Source: Distichodus sexfasciatus
Taxonomy: Eukaryota > Chordata > Actinopteri > Characiformes > Distichodontidae
Assembly (NCBI GenBank): GCA_032718565.1
Contig: JAVGVS010000299.1
Span: 248,001 to 312,000, forward strand
DNA: 64,000 nucleotides
Direction: 5' to 3'
This document shows, in pieces, positions 22,766-37,711 of this stretch. Both the position numbers and the translations under genes were made by a program. Position 1 is the stretch's first letter, and every line of letters starts with the position of its first letter. The notes beneath the pieces were generated by a model that saw only the letters and a program-made list of their open reading frames with translations, was not told the DNA's origin and made no database searches.

Positions 22766-23940
22766 CCCTCAGCCTGTTTCAAGGAAAATGTTATCAGTCA
22801 CTATCATCATAAACCTCACAACAGAAGTTTACTGTTATGAGTTTGCATGATCATAATTACAATCTTTGGTATCAACTTCACAACAAAAGTACATATACTA
22901 GCTTTTATCTCACCTGCATACACCACACAAAGAACCTTTTTCTGTATTCATCTGCATCTTTCTTTTGAATTACTTGCTGGCACTGTATTACAGTTGCCAT
23001 TGTTTGCATTTTCCTATGATGCTTGAATAACACAAACCATGAACACGCCACCTCACAACACACAGTGCACCACGGCGAAATGTGACCCCTGCATCTGCCC
23101 CATACAGTGGGCATCTTTTTTGGCAGCGCCCAGGGAGCAGTGCTTGGGGACGGTACCTTGCTCGTGTGTATCTCAGTGGTACTTCTACAGGTTCGGGAAC
23201 CGCCGACCTTTCGGTCACGGCGCCAACTCCCTAACGTTACATTACCAACTGCCCCAATGAGTAGTCTGAGGCATGACCACACTCCACTGTAACTGAAATG
23301 TGATATATATATGCATTTTCTACCGTTTTTACAGTTAAATATACGTTCAAATATTCAACAACATGCATTTTGGCAGAGTCAGGGAATGCAGAGACTTGAT
23401 TTTTCGTTTAAACTCGGCGTTGTTGCGCAGCGAGATTTCAAAGCCAGATTTGATTGAGGAACTGAAATCATATGACGACGACATATTGGACTAGCGTTAG
23501 CCTCCAGAACTCTATTAACGCCACATAAAAAGCTGTCTGTGCTAACGTGGATTCACTACGAGATGACACCTCAAGCGTCTATCGTTCCTCTTATCAGCAA
23601 TGTGCAAAACCAAAACCGTGAATTGAGGTAAACAGGATGCCAGCTACAGTACTGCCACACAAGTCATCTGACGTGGCTAAAGCTAATGCTAACGCTGTGA
23701 GAAGTCGGTGCTAACAGAGCAGGCCCCAAAATACCTCCACGGAAGAGTTAAAATCCCAGTGTCAATCGTTATTACAGTCAGACTTACTGGGTACGTTTGT
23801 TTTGCTGCTAAATTCCAGGGAAACGCAACATAAGTGTTAATGAAATAAGTATTTACCTCTGTAATTCTTTCCTGACGTTGAAGGTTGCCAGGAAACTGTG
23901 TCCGTGTCAAATATCTCTCGTCCGACACAGCAGCAAACGA
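22766..23940 (-). promoter_or_regulatory. borcs6: borcs6 5' UTR exon, intron and upstream region
   Basis: An acceptor CAG (22776-22774) lies nine bases upstream of the start codon, so a short leader GCTGAGGG joins to a non-coding exon. A good candidate ends at 23857 with a GTAAAT donor on the minus strand, extending up to about 23935. The sequence around 23870-23950 is moderately CpG-rich. No TATA box is evident. A SINE sits inside the leader intron. Confidence 0.45.
23030..23260 (-). mobile_element. tRNA-derived SINE in borcs6 leader intron
   Basis: Read on +, it gives CACCACGGCGAAATGTGACC, AGGGAGCAGTGCTTGGGGAC, GGTACCTTGCTCG and finally the inverted tRNA head CGGTCACGGCGCCAACTCCC. It is the same family as 43695-43920 and 34450-34630. 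Confidence 0.75.
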
Positions 23941-24559
23941 AAAAATAGTTCCGCATTGTACTTGCGCTAAAGTGTCTCATTTATTTAAATGTAATTTAAG
24001 TATTAAAAATATTTTAAAATGCAACGTATTAATCTGGACGCATGTCTGTATTAAAGTCTGAGCATTATTTTAGAACCTAAAAAATAGCTTCACTTAAAAA
24101 AATAATTGGAAATTATGCATTTAGGTCAGGAAGAGATGTGCATAATTCTGTATGCTCTTGTAAATTTTTGAAATACATCCTGCAAAATATTGATCAATCC
24201 TGTTATAGGAAATATGCACATCAGAATAATAGTTCTTTAACAATAACTGATAGCAAGCAGTGGATGTAATACCCCTTTTTGGCCAAAGGCGGCGACAATC
24301 ATCCACCTCACTCTCAATGTGCTAAACCTGAGGCGCCCTTTCGGTTCATGATGGCTAGATGTCTTGTTTTATTCATTGTAAAGTTCGTTCATTCTAAATT
24401 AAAGGACAATTGGAGGTTTTTACTAGTTGTGTGTACGTTTGAACGTTTCCCCCCAGAACAGTGCCTTTAAATTAAATGAAATTAAACGAAATTAAATGAA
24501 ATTAAATGAAAGGGCTTTTAGCCTCACCACAGTAGCGACACACGAACTCTGAACCACAC

Positions 24560-24605
<46 letters not shown>

Positions 24606-27506
24606 TGATTGCATGTGTTTCAGATAATAAAACCAGAAAATGTGTGTGTGTAATTAGATGACAGAACTTTAGTGTCTTCATCGATCCAGTCACACAAAAG
24701 TGTATAGTTTAGGTAAGAAAACTGAAGAAAGAACGAGAACACACTGACAAAAAATCCCTAGTGCAGGTCAGCAAAGTCTGTCTCGCTGCCATTCCTTCCA
24801 TCCCTCCCTCTGTAAATGTGAGCATGTAATTTGGTTAACAAAACTTAAGAATGGAAATGAAAGAGCTTTAATGTGTTTATGTCTTCATGGGCCACATATT
24901 AGTTCAGTTAAGAAAACCGAAGACCAAAATAGAGCATATTTGCCCACAACCATCGTGGGTCAGAGTCTCTCTCTCTTTCTCCCTTCCACTGTGTGTATGT
25001 GTTATTCATGGAGATGAAAGAGCTTTAGTGTCTTCAGTGTCTTTAGGTCTCCATGGGTCCAGTCACACAGAAAAAGTTAGTCAGCAGTTTGCCCTCCATC
25101 CAACTGTATATGTGTGTGTAGTTAAGTGAAGAAAAATGCAGAATAGAAAAGAAAGAGGTTTAGGTCTTCCTGGATCCAATCACACAGTAGTAAAGAAAAC
25201 ATAGACTAAAAAAGAGTGTATCAGCAGCGTATTCTCTTTCTCTGAGTGGAGATGAAAGAGCTTTAGTGTCTTTAGGTCTCCTTAGTTTGTCCTCTCTCCC
25301 TTCAACTGTATGTGTGTGTAGTCCAGTTAAAAAAAGTGAAGAAAGAAAGAGAACACACTCACACAGAATCACAGTGTAGTATATGTGAGTGTGTAGTTTT
25401 GTTAAGAATGGAAATGAAGGAGCTTCTTTCTTTAGGTCTTGATGTATTCAGTCACACTGTAGCTCAGTTAAGAAAACTGAAGAAAAGAGAGCACAGCTAC
25501 ACAGAAACACTGTGGTTCAGCAGAGTCTCTCTCTCTTTATCTGTCTTTCTCTGCATTTATTATATGTGTGTATACATGGCTTAGGGTCCTACATTATCCG
25601 AGGCAACACGTCTAGTTAATTTCACAGTCTTCTGTCTGAAAAGCAGGCAGAATATAATCTGATTGAAAAAATTCCTGTGTTTGCCACAGACTGAGCTGAG
25701 CCCACACAGAATATTCCAAAAGCACTTGTCGGGTCAACTAGAGTTCAGATGGCCTTCTCAGGCAGGACCTGATAGATTGCACAACAAAGATACACACTGT
25801 AGATACTGCAAGTGACACAGAGTGATCCAAACATGGTCAAATGTGTGTGTGTATATGCTGTGTATTGTTTAGATTAATCAGCGCAAAGTGGATCATGTTT
25901 ATCTCAGCAATAACAACATTCAGAATTAGGCCTTTAGAAGATACCCACATTTTCAATCCTTATAAATGTTCTCTTATATCACAACGGTACCATGAAGAGT
26001 CTCAATAAGGGGCAGATTAATCAAGACCATTTTTGAATGTTTTAAACTGAAGCCAAGGTAGCAGAGGAAATATATATGAGACACATGAAATATTAAAGCC
26101 AGAAGTGATACATGTTTATGTACAATGTCTTGTTTATTTGAAGATCATGGCATTGCATTATTGGCATAAAGTTCCCCGACTCTTTTTCTCCAACAGTGGA
26201 AGTCTGATTGCTTTTTTACTTCCTCAGGCCATATGTTCCACAATGGCAAATTTCACTATCCCACTTTTCTCTTTTTCCTCCAGACATTCTTGTGGCTGCG
26301 TCTGTGTGTGCCCTTTTTTGTCTGGTAATGTCAAACACACCCTTTATATTTTTAAGAAGTGTTTGAGTCTATGTGTCTATGTGTAAAAAAGAGAGAGAAC
26401 AACAGGGTTGATTTCTTGTTTCATTGTAATGCCAGTTTTGTCTGGGGGGTTGCAAACATAATATTAGATCATTTATTATTTGTGGTTGGTGAAATAACAT
26501 TGTGTGTGAAAGATCTTCTGTTTTCAAAGGACCAATGTGGCCTGTTATTCATTAATGTGCTTTTTTTGTTTTGTTTTGTTTTACATGTCTACATGTTGAG
26601 AGGTACCCACTTAGAGGAGTCACTCCCTAAAAATTTTCCTTTGTAAAGGCTTAAAGTACTATTCATAGTCTGTACTCATAGATGAATACCTGTAATTAAT
26701 GGTGAATTAGTTAAACATTATTCCTGTATGATTTCTTTTACACACTTTAACTGGCTCTATTTAAGTACATTTCAGAGCAGCTTTCCCAACAGCAGCAAAC
26801 ACTAAGTACAATGCTGAATTGTGGGAAGGAAGGACTTGATTTTCAGACTCATGCACATACTGCAGTACCCAATCACTTTCCTTCAACAGAGATTATTCTT
26901 CTAAGTCTACTATACAACATTATAGCTCATAAAAAGAGATATTCTTGTGTCACTAATCACTGAACACAATGACATTGTGCTCCTCCAAATCTAGAGAGGA
27001 AAGGAAAATAAATACAGTTAAATAAGAAAAAAAGACGTTTGAAATATTACATTTAGATGTAGCTAGTATGTGATAGAAAATTAAATCCAGCAGTCTTATT
27101 TTAAACAAATAACTTCTTCAGATGCTTCCTAAATTTGGGAGGCATGTTCGTATTTACACAGGCTACAGGAAGCGTTTTTAGTTGATCCATAATTATGAGA
27201 GGGTTTCCACATATACCAACTGGTCTGTAGCATACCCAGCGAACGTCCACATGTCCATATGTGATGACCACACCTCTCATTTTTAAGATTCTTTCAAGAT
27301 ACAATCATGCAACGTAATTCAGACAATGGTGGCACATCCCATCATGTCTTCTCATTCAGCTTCAGCACAACAACATGCTCGTTCTGTCCACAAACTGTGT
27401 GTGTGTCCATATTTAAGCTTGTGACTGTTTATGCTATAAACTGCATACTGCAAGTTTAAATTCTTAAGAATGTAAACCTTCAAAACAGTTTTTCCAGCAC
27501 AACTCT
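23941..27506. other. Intergenic region between borcs6 and the semaphorin gene
   Basis: No coding gene is seen. It holds a degenerate tandem array (24500-25590), a (CT)n tract at 24564-24601, and AATTAAATGAA-type short repeats at 24470-24510. The portion closest to 27506 is probable 3' UTR of the semaphorin gene. Confidence 0.55.
24500..25590. repeat. Degenerate minisatellite-like array
   Basis: Five to six irregular units share the ordered words CTCTCTCTCT, then GAAATGAAAGAGCTTTAGTG, TCTTTAGGTCTCC, GGGTCCAGTCACACAG, AGTTAAGAAAACTGAAGAAA and GAGAACACACTCACACAGAA. Clear occurrences of the GAGCTTTA word are at about 24865, 25030 and 25260. Unit length varies (about 120-230 bases) and units are diverged. 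Confidence 0.7.
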
Positions 27507-28606
27507 TTAGGTGCTCCTTGGGGATCTCGGAGCTGACGTCTCCGTTTTGCTTCTGTTCTTTCTCCCTTTACCTCGCTCCTTCACTCCTTGTTTTCCTCCC
27601 TGTTTGTCCTTGTTGCCCTTTCTCCTTTCCTTCTTCTGCTCTGGTTCTTTTGACTGTTTGTTGTCCTGATGGTGTTTGCTCTGCAGTTCCTTGCAGTACT
27701 GTTCCAGGTTGTTTCGGTTGACCAGTGACATCACGTTCTGGTACCATGGCTGGGAGGAGTCGGGGACAGAGCGCTGCACTGGACTCCACACGGTTAAACG
27801 TATGGTAACTGCGGTCCAGCGGAAGCCGTGTTCCTCCAGCTGACAGTGATAAATGCCCTCATGGTTAAGTTCCGCCCTTGGGATCAGAATACCCCTGTCA
27901 ATCACCACCAGCTGATCCCCTGATGTTACCTGATCAAGAGAAGGTGAGAGATGACTCAGTTTTGGACGATCCTTATGCAATGCATAATATTACTGTATTG
28001 CGTGTTTGTTTGCTTGCACAATAAATATCTTTACCTGGTATTGTTCCAAGCTGTTCTCTCCTGTCTGTTTAAACCATATAACAGCGGCATGACTGGATTT
28101 TGGCAAACACTCCAGGTAGGTGCTGTTGCCCACAGCAACCACTATTTCCTTCTCCTCTGTTTGCACCTGGAGCCCAGCTAAGTAAACAAACAATAAACAA
28201 ATCAACAGTTAAACAAAAGAGAAGACCCATGATATTAACCTGAAATCACAGTTTAAACTATAATAATATTATTACCACACAACAACCCTATCATCTTGTC
28301 ATTTTTAATTTTCTGAGGTGCTGTATAATAAATAAATTAAGACAATACAATTTGACTACAAGGTTTTTCCATCTCTTACCTCCTTGTTTAACACACTGGC
28401 TTAAAGGATTCCTGTCATCACCGACCTGGCGAGTATTTCTCCTGCAGAGATGGACAGATGTATTGAAGGACAGAAGGATAGATAGTCAGACAGATGAACA
28501 GTCATGCAGACAGACACTTGAGACTTATGATCTTGAGAACCACACTGTAAGTGTGTATGTGTTTATACAGTGTATGTTCTTTTGTGTGAGGGTGGTTGGC
28601 AGTGTG

Positions 28607-28639
<33 letters not shown>

Positions 28640-31600
28640 TGTGTAAGGGTGCACACCTGCGTGCTATTGGCATGAAGGGGCTGCACGCATGGCCATCCCA
28701 GGTGCAGTAAGGATCTTGGGCCAGACAGCATTCGGCACACTCCTGGCCATAAAGATCACACTGAAACAGGGCCAGCTGAGAAACGCCATCCTCAGATCCC
28801 ACAAACAGCCACTGATCAGGACAGAGAAACACATACACACACTGTCACCATATTTGTGCGGAGACATTCAGTTCCAGATGCATCACACTCTGTTTAATCT
28901 GAGGCCAATAGTAATTACGCTGCAGTGTTGAGTTCCGACACAAGTGTGTTGATCTGTTCGCATTTCCCTGCATGTATACTTGTGAAGATTCACACTCCTG
29001 GAATTGGATCTCATCTGCCTAGATGCAGGTTGCCATAGAGACACTACACAAGAGAGTGGCACTAAATGTGTTTATTTGTTTGTTTTTTGTGTGTGTGCGT
29101 GTGAGTGTTTGCAAGTCTACAGTTATCATACCTTCTTCTTGGACAGTGTCATGGCAGTGATTGGTGATCTGTGCTGTAGAGGGGAGAAAGAGAGGGGCCA
29201 GGGGTCAATAGCTGTAGGTCAGAGAGGGTATCAAATGCAATCCAGACCCACACACACTCACACACACACAAAATACCTTAAAAACCTGCATCTGTTCCAG
29301 TGTGACTTCGTGGTTTTTCCCAATCTCTTTGGAGTGAATGGACTTCAGCACCAGTCCCGAGTCTATATATAAAAACACACCCATTTCAAAGAGTGATCCA
29401 AGATGACAAACTATGATGACTAAGACAAATTAAGATGACAAAATTATGACAAATATTTATATCATGTGCTTGCAACCACACAAAAGCTACCTGTTCCAAT
29501 AAATAGCACATCATACTGTCCGTCCACAGCCTCCACCCTGTCCACGACTATGCGAGCCAATTTATAGTCCACGCCCACCCTGACCAACAAAGGGCGACCA
29601 TTCAGAGGAAGCACCACCTCCTGTAGTAGCGGGTGTGTGCGGCTAAAGAAGATGACATCGTCAGGATACTCCCTTGTGGACCGGAAACTCCCATAAGTGC
29701 TACTTGGACACTGGTGGAAAAAGAGAACTCCATTATGGAATGTTCAAAAACATAAAACAACACGGAAACCACATATGGAATAGTTATATAGCGTTCTAAC
29801 CACTAGACCACCATCACCCACTGAATTGGATCTCACGATTGGCTAAGGAGTGATAAAAATATAGAAAACAAACAGTATTTTATATTTGCTGTTTTGAATC
29901 TTGTGAACAGACCATAGATTGTCAAACTTGGTGACTAGACAAACCTTATGTTTATACTATATTATTGTATTATTGCAACTTTAATGATATGCTAAACAAC
30001 TCACTGTTCCAGGCCTGGGATAGGGCACTCTGCCTGTGAACTCCGCCCACTTGTATTGTGGCCCCTCCCTATGGTAGAAGTTTCCTTTGAATGCACGGAC
30101 AATGTCCTGCATGCGATACATACACACTGCGGATCCGTTCAACACATCGCTGTAGAGACAGAGAGAAAAGAGACACAATTTAACAGCTGTTTAACAGCTG
30201 GATAAGATTTTGAGTAAATTAGGTTGTTAATTCAAAATAATAAAAAAAATACATTTTGTGTAATGTAGAAGATGCTCTTATCCAGAACACGCTGATCATG
30301 ACACTCTTGATCCAGAGGCGAGTATCATAATCACTAGACCACCACCACCACCACCCCATACATTTGAATAGATTACATTAATTTAACATCAATAAAGACG
30401 GATTATAACAAATTCTGAATTATAAAAGAAATGTCAATGAAGACTAAAGGCAGATGATTAAATCAGACCTGGGACCCAAGGGACAGAATGGAGAAGGATT
30501 TAGTATTTGACAGATGTATTGCATTTCTGACTCTATTTCTAACTCTGAAGATATTCCAGTCCACAGCACTGTGCAGGGCGTGTGAGCTGCATAAACTTTG
30601 CCATGAGGCTAACAGTTCGGCATAGAGCAGACCAACTCACTGTTTCCTAAATCTGGATCTGAAACTGGATTTCACTTGATTACTCCACCCTGTGGCCGGT
30701 TCCAAAACCAAACCGAACCATATGGAGACACACACACACACTCACACTTACACATACACTCATAGAAGGACACAGAAGAGACGCTCGTGCAAAGAGTTCC
30801 GTTTTGCTGACATAAAGCACTCTGTGTTTTATTTATTTCATACGGATCTCTCGGATTGGAAAATAAGACCTCCTGAACCCTGTATCCATCATTGTCTACT
30901 TCACTCTCTTTCCCGTCCACATGCACACATTTTTTTCATGATGGCGGGGTCCTGAATCATAAATTCCTCATAGATGTGTAATTTTTTAAAAAGTTGTAAC
31001 CTTAAACCTCTCCTAACTTTACCCTTAACAATTTGGGATGTTCTGTTCTTTTGGACTGTAAATATCATTTACAGTTTTTTGAAAACACATTCAACCAATT
31101 TCACTAATTTGAACAACACACACATGGCCAGCAAGTTGCTGCTTTTCAAGAGGGAAATGCAAAGCCCTTGCCGTCTGTGTGTTCTCACCTGCTGGTGGTG
31201 AAGAGGCCGTAGATCAGTGGGTTTTTCTTGTCTTTGCCATGTAGAATGAAGACGTCCTCTACAGGGGAAGAGAAAGCAGAATTAGAATATTAGCCCCAGG
31301 CTGCAGTGTGTGGCTAGACTTAATTTCCGGCTCTATTTCTCCATACTGGGTACGGACTTGCCCTTTGGGACAAAACCAAAATGGCATTTCTGTTTGTTTT
31401 TAGCTAATGTGAGTAATGTAAAAGAGCAGAAAATCTTCATTTTCATTACTGAGGTTGTGGTTAGAGTTTGAATTAGGGGCACACATAGGCCTTATGCCTT
31501 ATCTCTAAGGAATAACAGCAGAAGTAGTGTAAAGTAAACGTCTACGTGTCCTTATTGTCCCATAAAAGATAGTAAAAGCTGAGATTTGACAGGGTTTTCT

Positions 31601-34600
31601 GGCTTTGCAAAAAAAGTGAATACCAGTCCTCATAAGGAATTTGCTTTTTGGTTACTGAGGTTGGGGTTAGGCTTAGGGTTGAGGTTAGATGTAGCTGCAC
31701 AATTTCTTACATCTAGTAATTATGGAAGTACCTCACTGAGATAGCAAGACGTTACTGTGTGTGTGTGTGTGTGTGTGTTTTAGACAGAGAAAAGGGGAGA
31801 AGAGATAAACGAGACAAACATAAGACAAAAAAGTACCAGATAAAATATTGCTGGAGATTTACTCTATCATGCCTCACCTCACTCACACTCCCCTTTCTCC
31901 AGAAATTAACTTTCACAATCTCATAGACTTGTGATTTCATGTTCTCTCTCCTCACACACAGTCTTCAAGGCATACTGCATTCTCACATTCCTCCACTTTC
32001 AGATATGATCGGTGCCTCATTATCTCATCTCACATACGCACACAGGCAGCCACACACAGTCACATATGCACTCATACAAACAGTCAGATACACACACACA
32101 CACACACACGCACAAAACCCAAAAAAACAGATAAAAGTGATTTTAGGGGACAAAAAGGTCCCCACAATGTGATAAATACATGGACACACACACACACACA
32201 CACACACTTACACATAACATATAAGCTTTATTCACATTTTGTTAGCACACAGGTAAAAGGAAAACTACTGTAAAGTCGTACTGACAGCTGCAGTCATTTG
32301 GATAATTCAAGCACATTATCATAATAGATAGACATGCAACAAATCTGCTGCTGAAAACTATTTCTGTAATTGCCAAAGTGCAGACAGACAGATATCCATC
32401 TCTTCCAACACTCTTCTTGTCCTTTAATACTTGCTCTCAGAACTAGGACCTAAACCATGCAGAGTTTATAGTAACCAACTTCACACCCTCTAAAACTCGG
32501 ACACGTTACACATTAGGGTTTGGCTTAACCTCTTAAACCCTGAGCCACACCTTAAGAATTTCTAACCCCCTAATAAATGAGTGTAAATCTCTGTAGTGGC
32601 AAGGTTTATAACTCTGTTCTGAGTTTTCCATATTCTTTGTAATTAGGCGCGGTTGAGCAAATTAAATTTGCTATGCAGATTATGCAGTTTACTAACACTC
32701 AATTTGGTATTACTTAGCCATTGTAAACTGGCTAACAGCTGTTTACTTTGTGGAACGTTGTGGTGCTTTGTGCAGATTTTGTGGAATGTGGTGTCTTCCA
32801 TTTACAAACATTTAGAAGATGCCTCACATTTATTCAGGAGAACCTTTGGTCCCTGAAACAAAACAGTGGAAATCCAGAGAGAATTTGACTAACTACTCAA
32901 TGTATTGTCACTAAAATTGAAAACAAATCCTAATCTTTTTTTTTTTTCTCTCTCTCCGCTGGAACTCAATCTCTATTACCTTCTCATTATCCCATATAAT
33001 TCAGAAATGTCACTTTGTCCATCTCCTCTGTTGTTTTTGTTTCCCATTTTTCCCTCATCCTCCTTCCCTTTCCTTCTCTTTTGCTCACCACTAGGTCCGT
33101 CTTTCTGTCTTTCTCTATCTCTTTCTCTTCTGAGAAACTGTAGTTGTGGCAGTTTCTCTAAACAAAAGGTTCGGTTCTTCCCGATCAGAGATAGTTTTGT
33201 CTGACCCGCACTTTTTCACGCTCCCGCCATCCCGCCCCTATGCTCCGTTATCCCCGTAAACATCCCTCTCACTCTCCCTTCTGCCCCTTCCTCCCTGCTC
33301 ATCTATCTCTCCCGCATGAGGCCTGGCGACAAACTGGAGATGAGAGGGGGGCGAAACACACACCCACACCCACACACACATCCAAAGTTCACATGCATAC
33401 AGTCACTAAATTGCTCTGACCCAACAATGAAGAAGTCCCAAACATATTTCAGCAATCGTAAATAAGATCCAAACCACAAACCACTAAACTTAATACATTT
33501 TAAGTACAAACACTCACACACACATTTTCCTCACTACACTTTTGGGGACATTTCATAGACATAATGATGACTGTAGCTAAATAACCCTATACCTCCCCCT
33601 AAACCTTGATCACAGTAAATGAAAATGAAACTTTTCTGTTCCTTTAGTTTTCTCACATTCACTTTCATTCAAATACATCTTAGCAAAAACCAAATGGTGA
33701 CAATATTTTTTTGGCCTGAAAGGTAGGTCTGTCTCCAATCTGCAGGTATAGAGTTAGAAATTTGTTCCCAAAACAAGTCCAGGGAAATGCATACACACAC
33801 ATACACACACACACACACACACTTCTTGAACTGGGACGATGACAAAATTCTTTGTATATTACACATACAAACGCCCTTGGCAAATGCATCTATCTCTCTC
33901 TCTCTCTCTCTCACTAGCCCCCGTCCTCACACATGCTGATGACTCTTCTAAGTAGGCCAAAAATGGGTCCGCTAAATCAAGACTTAATAAAATACATTAT
34001 TGAAGAATGACCCCTTTACCAGAAGAAGCATGCAAAATTGGCACAGTCTGTTACCGTAAAAAACTCAAAGATGCCCAGCAGGAGGGACAGCAATCCCGGT
34101 TAGTGCCACTTTAAACTCATAAAACACATTGGAATGCATGCAAACCTCTTCATACAACCCTGTTTTCACCGACACAATGTCAAAAACAAGCAGAACAAAT
34201 CTCTTCACATGTGATCAACAGCTAATGAATCATCATCATCCCTTCTGGTCCTAATTTGAACTATGAGTGTGCTTTATGAGTTTCAGTTTATGTTTCAGGA
34301 TCAATCCGGATGGAAAGATCGATTTCAGGGTCATATAGTGGAGTTAATACGTCAAATTTTATACATTGATTTGAAATGTGTAAAGCGAACCATTGGTGGT
34401 GCTGTTTTCTTCTATGAATTTGGCCATACTTTTCAAAGTGAGTGTTTATTTGTCATTGTGAACACACCCAGCACATGAAATGCACCACAACGAAATGTGA
34501 CCTCTGGATTTGACCCATCGTCCATGAAGGAGCAGTGGCCAGCTTTGCCAGCACCTGGGGAGCTGCGCTTGGGGATTGTACCTTGCTCATGAATACCTCA

Positions 34601-37600
34601 GTGGTACTTTTACCGGCTTGGGACTTCACCCTTATATAATATATATAATATAAATATATATATTTATATTAGAGATGGGCCGATACCAATTTTTTATGTC
34701 CGATACCAATACCGATACTGTAAATTTGGATATCTACCGATACCGATGCAAATCCGATATAGTCACAGACTGTTTTTTAACATAAAATAATGCTATAAAA
34801 TGTCTGAATACATGACTGAGATTATTGTTATGCTTGAGGAAATGGTTGATTTAAATACTGTTTTCCTACTGAAACAATGTAATAATTACACACATGTATA
34901 TGCTAAATTATTTCTAAAAAATTGTTCGTTTACACATATAAATATTTCTTTTTTCTTATTGATCAATTGAAAATGAAATTCTGAAGTTTGTCATTCTGAA
35001 GCGTTGTCTGTGTGAAATACAAGCGGCTCATGCGCTTTAGCGAGTATAATGAATTAAATGAAACTTCGATTCTAGAAAAATTGCCTCGACCATTTTTGTA
35101 ATAGAATTATTCGAGTTATTGGAACAATCGCTTCAGCTCTACTTTACCGCAGTGCCACTTCCCATGCAGTGTACACACATTTACATTACACGCATATATA
35201 TATACATATACACACACACACACACACACATAAATATATATTAAAATGGTGATCGGTGGATACTACGTCATTAAGAAACTGGTAATAAACCCTTCAATCA
35301 GTCATGACAGTACCACCAACGTGGGATTTACACGCTCAACGCAGGTGGGTGATCATGAGGGTCCCTGATGCCCAGGGGCTGCTGGGAGATGTAGTTGTTC
35401 CAGGTAACAGAGCATAGTGTAAACATCACACTGGAGGAATTTATATGGCAGTGATGATGGCGCCATGAAGCACGTGAGCGTGTGCATGTTCACTTGTGAG
35501 CGTTTGTGAGTGTTAATAACATCACCATGGCTACCTACGTGTGACTGAGACTGGCTACTAGCTGTAGAGAATATTTTGGTTCAGTCGGAAAGAGAGAGAT
35601 AGAGACTGTCCCAGTGCTAATCAACAGCCATTATAATCACTGACCACATGAAGTCACTGGGCACGAGGGAAAGGGAGGGTATGAGCAGAGATAGACGAGA
35701 TGAGATATGCCTCCATATTCAATATGAACTTGAACGATCAGTGAGTAAACAGTGTGGTTAAGATGGTGTGTGTGTGTGTTTGATAGATTTCCTTCAGTCG
35801 GCCTCAGAACTGAAGAATTGTTTACTCTACAGACAGCTTTTGCTTACATAGACTAAGCGATAAGAAACTGGTCTGTGTGTCTGTGGGTGTGTATGTGAAT
35901 GTGTGTGTCTGTGTGTGTGCGTAAACGCTGATGACAAGGCACTGATACATCTTGGCCTATTTTCTGGATATTATCTCTATCAGATTTTTAATGAAAAAGT
36001 GGGGTTATAGACAAAAGCTAGAACAAAGAGGCAGTGTTGTCTAAAGAAAGCAGACCGAGCCGGAGTTCTGAAATTACATATGAGATTCAGGGAAACTGTT
36101 TATTGTTTTGTGAAAGTGTGTGTGGCGTGTGTGTGTTACTCACGTAGTTTATCAAAGTGTGTCTGTATGCCGTCTTGTCCCGGCACGGAGCAGACCATTC
36201 GGACCTTCTGAAATGTGCTCCACTTATTCACCAAACTGCGCTGACCCCCAATATCATTCTACAAAGCAAAACACAAAACAATAAACAATATGAGATACAT
36301 CATAACTATAAAAGATAATTCTTATGTAATTCCGATCAAATCGCATCTTTATTTCCTTGATCAGAATTGAGACATTGAGAACATCTGGACCAGACAGAAA
36401 TGCAGACGAGTGCGTCCAGCTACACACATGCAGGTAGATATGTAACAGCAGAACTGTACAGATGCTGGAATGCACGTAACACACAGATGTTAGCGCGGGC
36501 GTGCATACACAAACACAAACATATACACACACCTTGCAGACGCGGGCAACTCTAGAGTAGAGAACTTTCCCGGCAGGCCCCTCGGCTTCCTGAGCGCGCT
36601 CGGTGAAGAACATATAGACCTTATCGTCCTCCTCGTTATCACTCTCCTTCATCATGGCCACGTGAACAAACTCAGCCTCTGAGAGAGAACGAGAGAAGAA
36701 AGAGGGTGGTTGAGTTGTAGTTATGAATTTTAGTTCTAGGCTGTTCAGGTTATAAAATAATTTTAAAGTGCCTGGCACCCAGATAATTTTTTTTTTATAT
36801 TTATGCGTGTGTGTGTGTGTGTATGAGTGTGTATGGGAGTGTGTGTATGTACCCTGTAGCCAGGTTGGGTCATATTGCTCTGTGCGTATCACATGACGCT
36901 CTCCCAGACTCCGGAAAAAAGCAGAGTCACGACTCATAAAGTCGGACGTGATTCCAGCATATAGCTCTCCATCTGTAAAACAAAATTCACCATTAAAAAA
37001 ACCTAATCTTTTAGGATGCACCGTGAAATGAATATAAAACACACACACTGCGTATTACCTATGATTGCTGTAGCTGTCCTCTGGTGAGGGTCGTAGGGAC
37101 ATTTTCCCTTGCCTGTCTCTGTCTGCTCATTGTGCAGCACCTGTTCCTCTGCCTGTAACACACACAGACTTTAACTTTATACTTATATTATACGCTATAC
37201 TTTTGTGCACATAAACATCATAGGCATGGCGGCCATTGAAACCTTTCTGCTCTTTTAAGCTTTCTTATATTCATTTTATAATATATAGCAAAATCCATTT
37301 GGTTAGGTCATTTTTCATGCCCAGTCTGCATGTTTGTTCCCAAAATAAGCACAGGCCAGAAACATGAAACACAGACACATACAATCTTACTCAAATCATT
37401 TTACACTCATCTTTATCTCCTAATTCCCTAGCTTAATATGACTGTTTTCTTCTTCTATTCCATTCATTCTCAATACTGCATGACTGCATAGGCCAGTTTA
37501 ATACCATTGATGTTTCAGGTTTAATCTCAGAGGAAGTGTTAAAATCCTAAACGCCGTACCGCAAGCGCAAAGCACCATGTCCCCTTCGCTTAATCTAACC

Positions 37601-37617
37601 GCCAGCATGGGGGCTTT

Positions 37618-37711
<94 letters not shown>

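Noticed and set aside
24500..25590. CRISPR-like array
   Set aside because: Units are long, irregular and diverged, and the genome is a vertebrate; no spacer-repeat structure.
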